Source of the DNA: Methanobacteriaceae archaeon
GTDB taxonomy: Archaea > Methanobacteriota > Methanobacteria > Methanobacteriales > Methanobacteriaceae
Assembly: GCA_017883605.1 (NCBI GenBank)
Contig: JADGNH010000117.1
Location: forward strand, 1 to 6,197
Length of the DNA stretch: 6,197 bases
Direction of reading: 5' to 3'
Shown: one piece after another, positions 6,074 to 6,197 of the stretch
Position numbering within the stretch: the first letter of the stretch is position 1
Layout: every line of letters starts with the position of its first letter
Notes under the pieces: generated by a model
Told to the model about the DNA's origin: nothing
The model's input: only the letters and a program-made list of their open reading frames with translations
Database searches by the model: none
Program-made: the position numbers and the translations under genes

Positions 6074-6197
6074 TTATTTCAGATAATCTATTTCTTCATC
6101 AGATAATCTTAGTATCTTCCTCAAATATCTATTTTCTATCTCAGATAATCTTAGTATCTTCCTCAAATATCTATTTTCTATCTCAGATAATCTTAGT
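6074..6197 (-). CDS. C-terminus of an unidentified repeat protein (5' end outside window)
   Basis: A minus-strand frame enters from the right edge (first full codon 6196-6194) and runs 40 codons to TAA at 6076-6074, followed at once by a second TAA. It encodes two exact copies of LRLSEIENRYLRKI and a diverged final copy, LRLSDEEIDYLK. Leu, Ile and Tyr recur every 3-4 residues in a 14-residue period (two heptads), which suggests an amphipathic helix or coiled coil; the rest is rich in Glu, Arg and Lys. The coding reading is supported by a repeat length divisible by three, absence of stops, a double stop, and a ribosome-binding site for the ferredoxin directly downstream. Two plus-strand frames are also open through the repeat but have no start signal here. 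I do not recognise the family, and the amino-terminal part is missing. Confidence 0.65.
   Translation of the reverse strand, partial: LRLSEIENRYLRKILRLSEIENRYLRKILRLSDEEIDYLK
6080..6197. repeat. 42-bp perfect tandem repeat (at least 2.3 copies)
   Basis: Copies at 6100-6141 and 6142-6183 are identical over all 42 bases, and a third begins at 6184 and matches for the 14 bases left in the window. A shortened 20-bp relative, sharing CAGATAATCT and ending in a diverged ATTTCTTCAT, lies at 6080-6099. Perfect identity, including third codon positions, points to recent duplication or slippage. The array continues past the edge, so its copy number is unknown and the region may be misassembled in short-read data. 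Confidence 0.95.

Noticed and set aside
6080..6197. CRISPR array at the right edge
   Set aside because: The 42-bp units are directly adjacent with no unique spacers, so this is a tandem repeat, not a repeat-spacer array.

Overview
The window looks like part of the chromosome of a hydrogenotrophic methanogenic archaeon of the order Methanobacteriales, most likely a mesophilic Methanobacterium or close relative. The reasons are AT-rich intergenic DNA with archaeal TATA-like elements, purine-rich Shine-Dalgarno sites, and an AMP-forming acetyl-CoA synthetase whose acyl-pocket residues fall at the same numbers (I312, T313, V388, W416) that I recall for Methanothermobacter thermautotrophicus Acs1. 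The genus is inferred from gene content, not from a marker gene.

Layout. Positions 1-178 are non-coding and hold the acs promoter, with 10-bp palindrome-like boxes around its TATA element. The plus strand then carries two genes: acs (179-2080) and a six-helix acetate permease of the GPR1/FUN34/YaaH (SatP) family (2155-2754). They end at a strong hairpin plus U-tract terminator (2799-2838). From about 2869 to the right edge every gene is on the minus strand. Read in transcription order from the right edge these are: the C-terminus of an unidentified protein made of perfect 14-residue repeats (6197-6074), a small acidic [4Fe-4S] ferredoxin (6058-5822), a MetX-like alpha/beta hydrolase (5721-4750), a possible 22-codon small ORF (4677-4609), a small membrane protein with a very basic tail (4607-4128), and a GMC-type FAD oxidoreductase carrying a ferredoxin-like four-cysteine motif (4074-2869). 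The acs-satP unit and the minus-strand genes converge at 2755-2868.

How the genes work together. The acs-satP pair is a compact acetate assimilation module: the permease brings acetate in and Acs converts it to acetyl-CoA for biosynthesis. The minus-strand genes are not an obvious pathway. The ferredoxin and the repeat protein are 15 bp apart and probably co-transcribed. The hydrolase, membrane protein and GMC oxidoreductase are separated by 53-142 bp and may have their own promoters.

No mobile element, CRISPR array, RNA gene or defence system is visible, and I see no convincing complete new system. The signals most worth a second look are the in-frame 42-bp repeat at the right edge, the four-cysteine motif in the GMC protein, the phased boxes upstream of acs, and the repeat-bearing small ORF that abuts the membrane protein gene.
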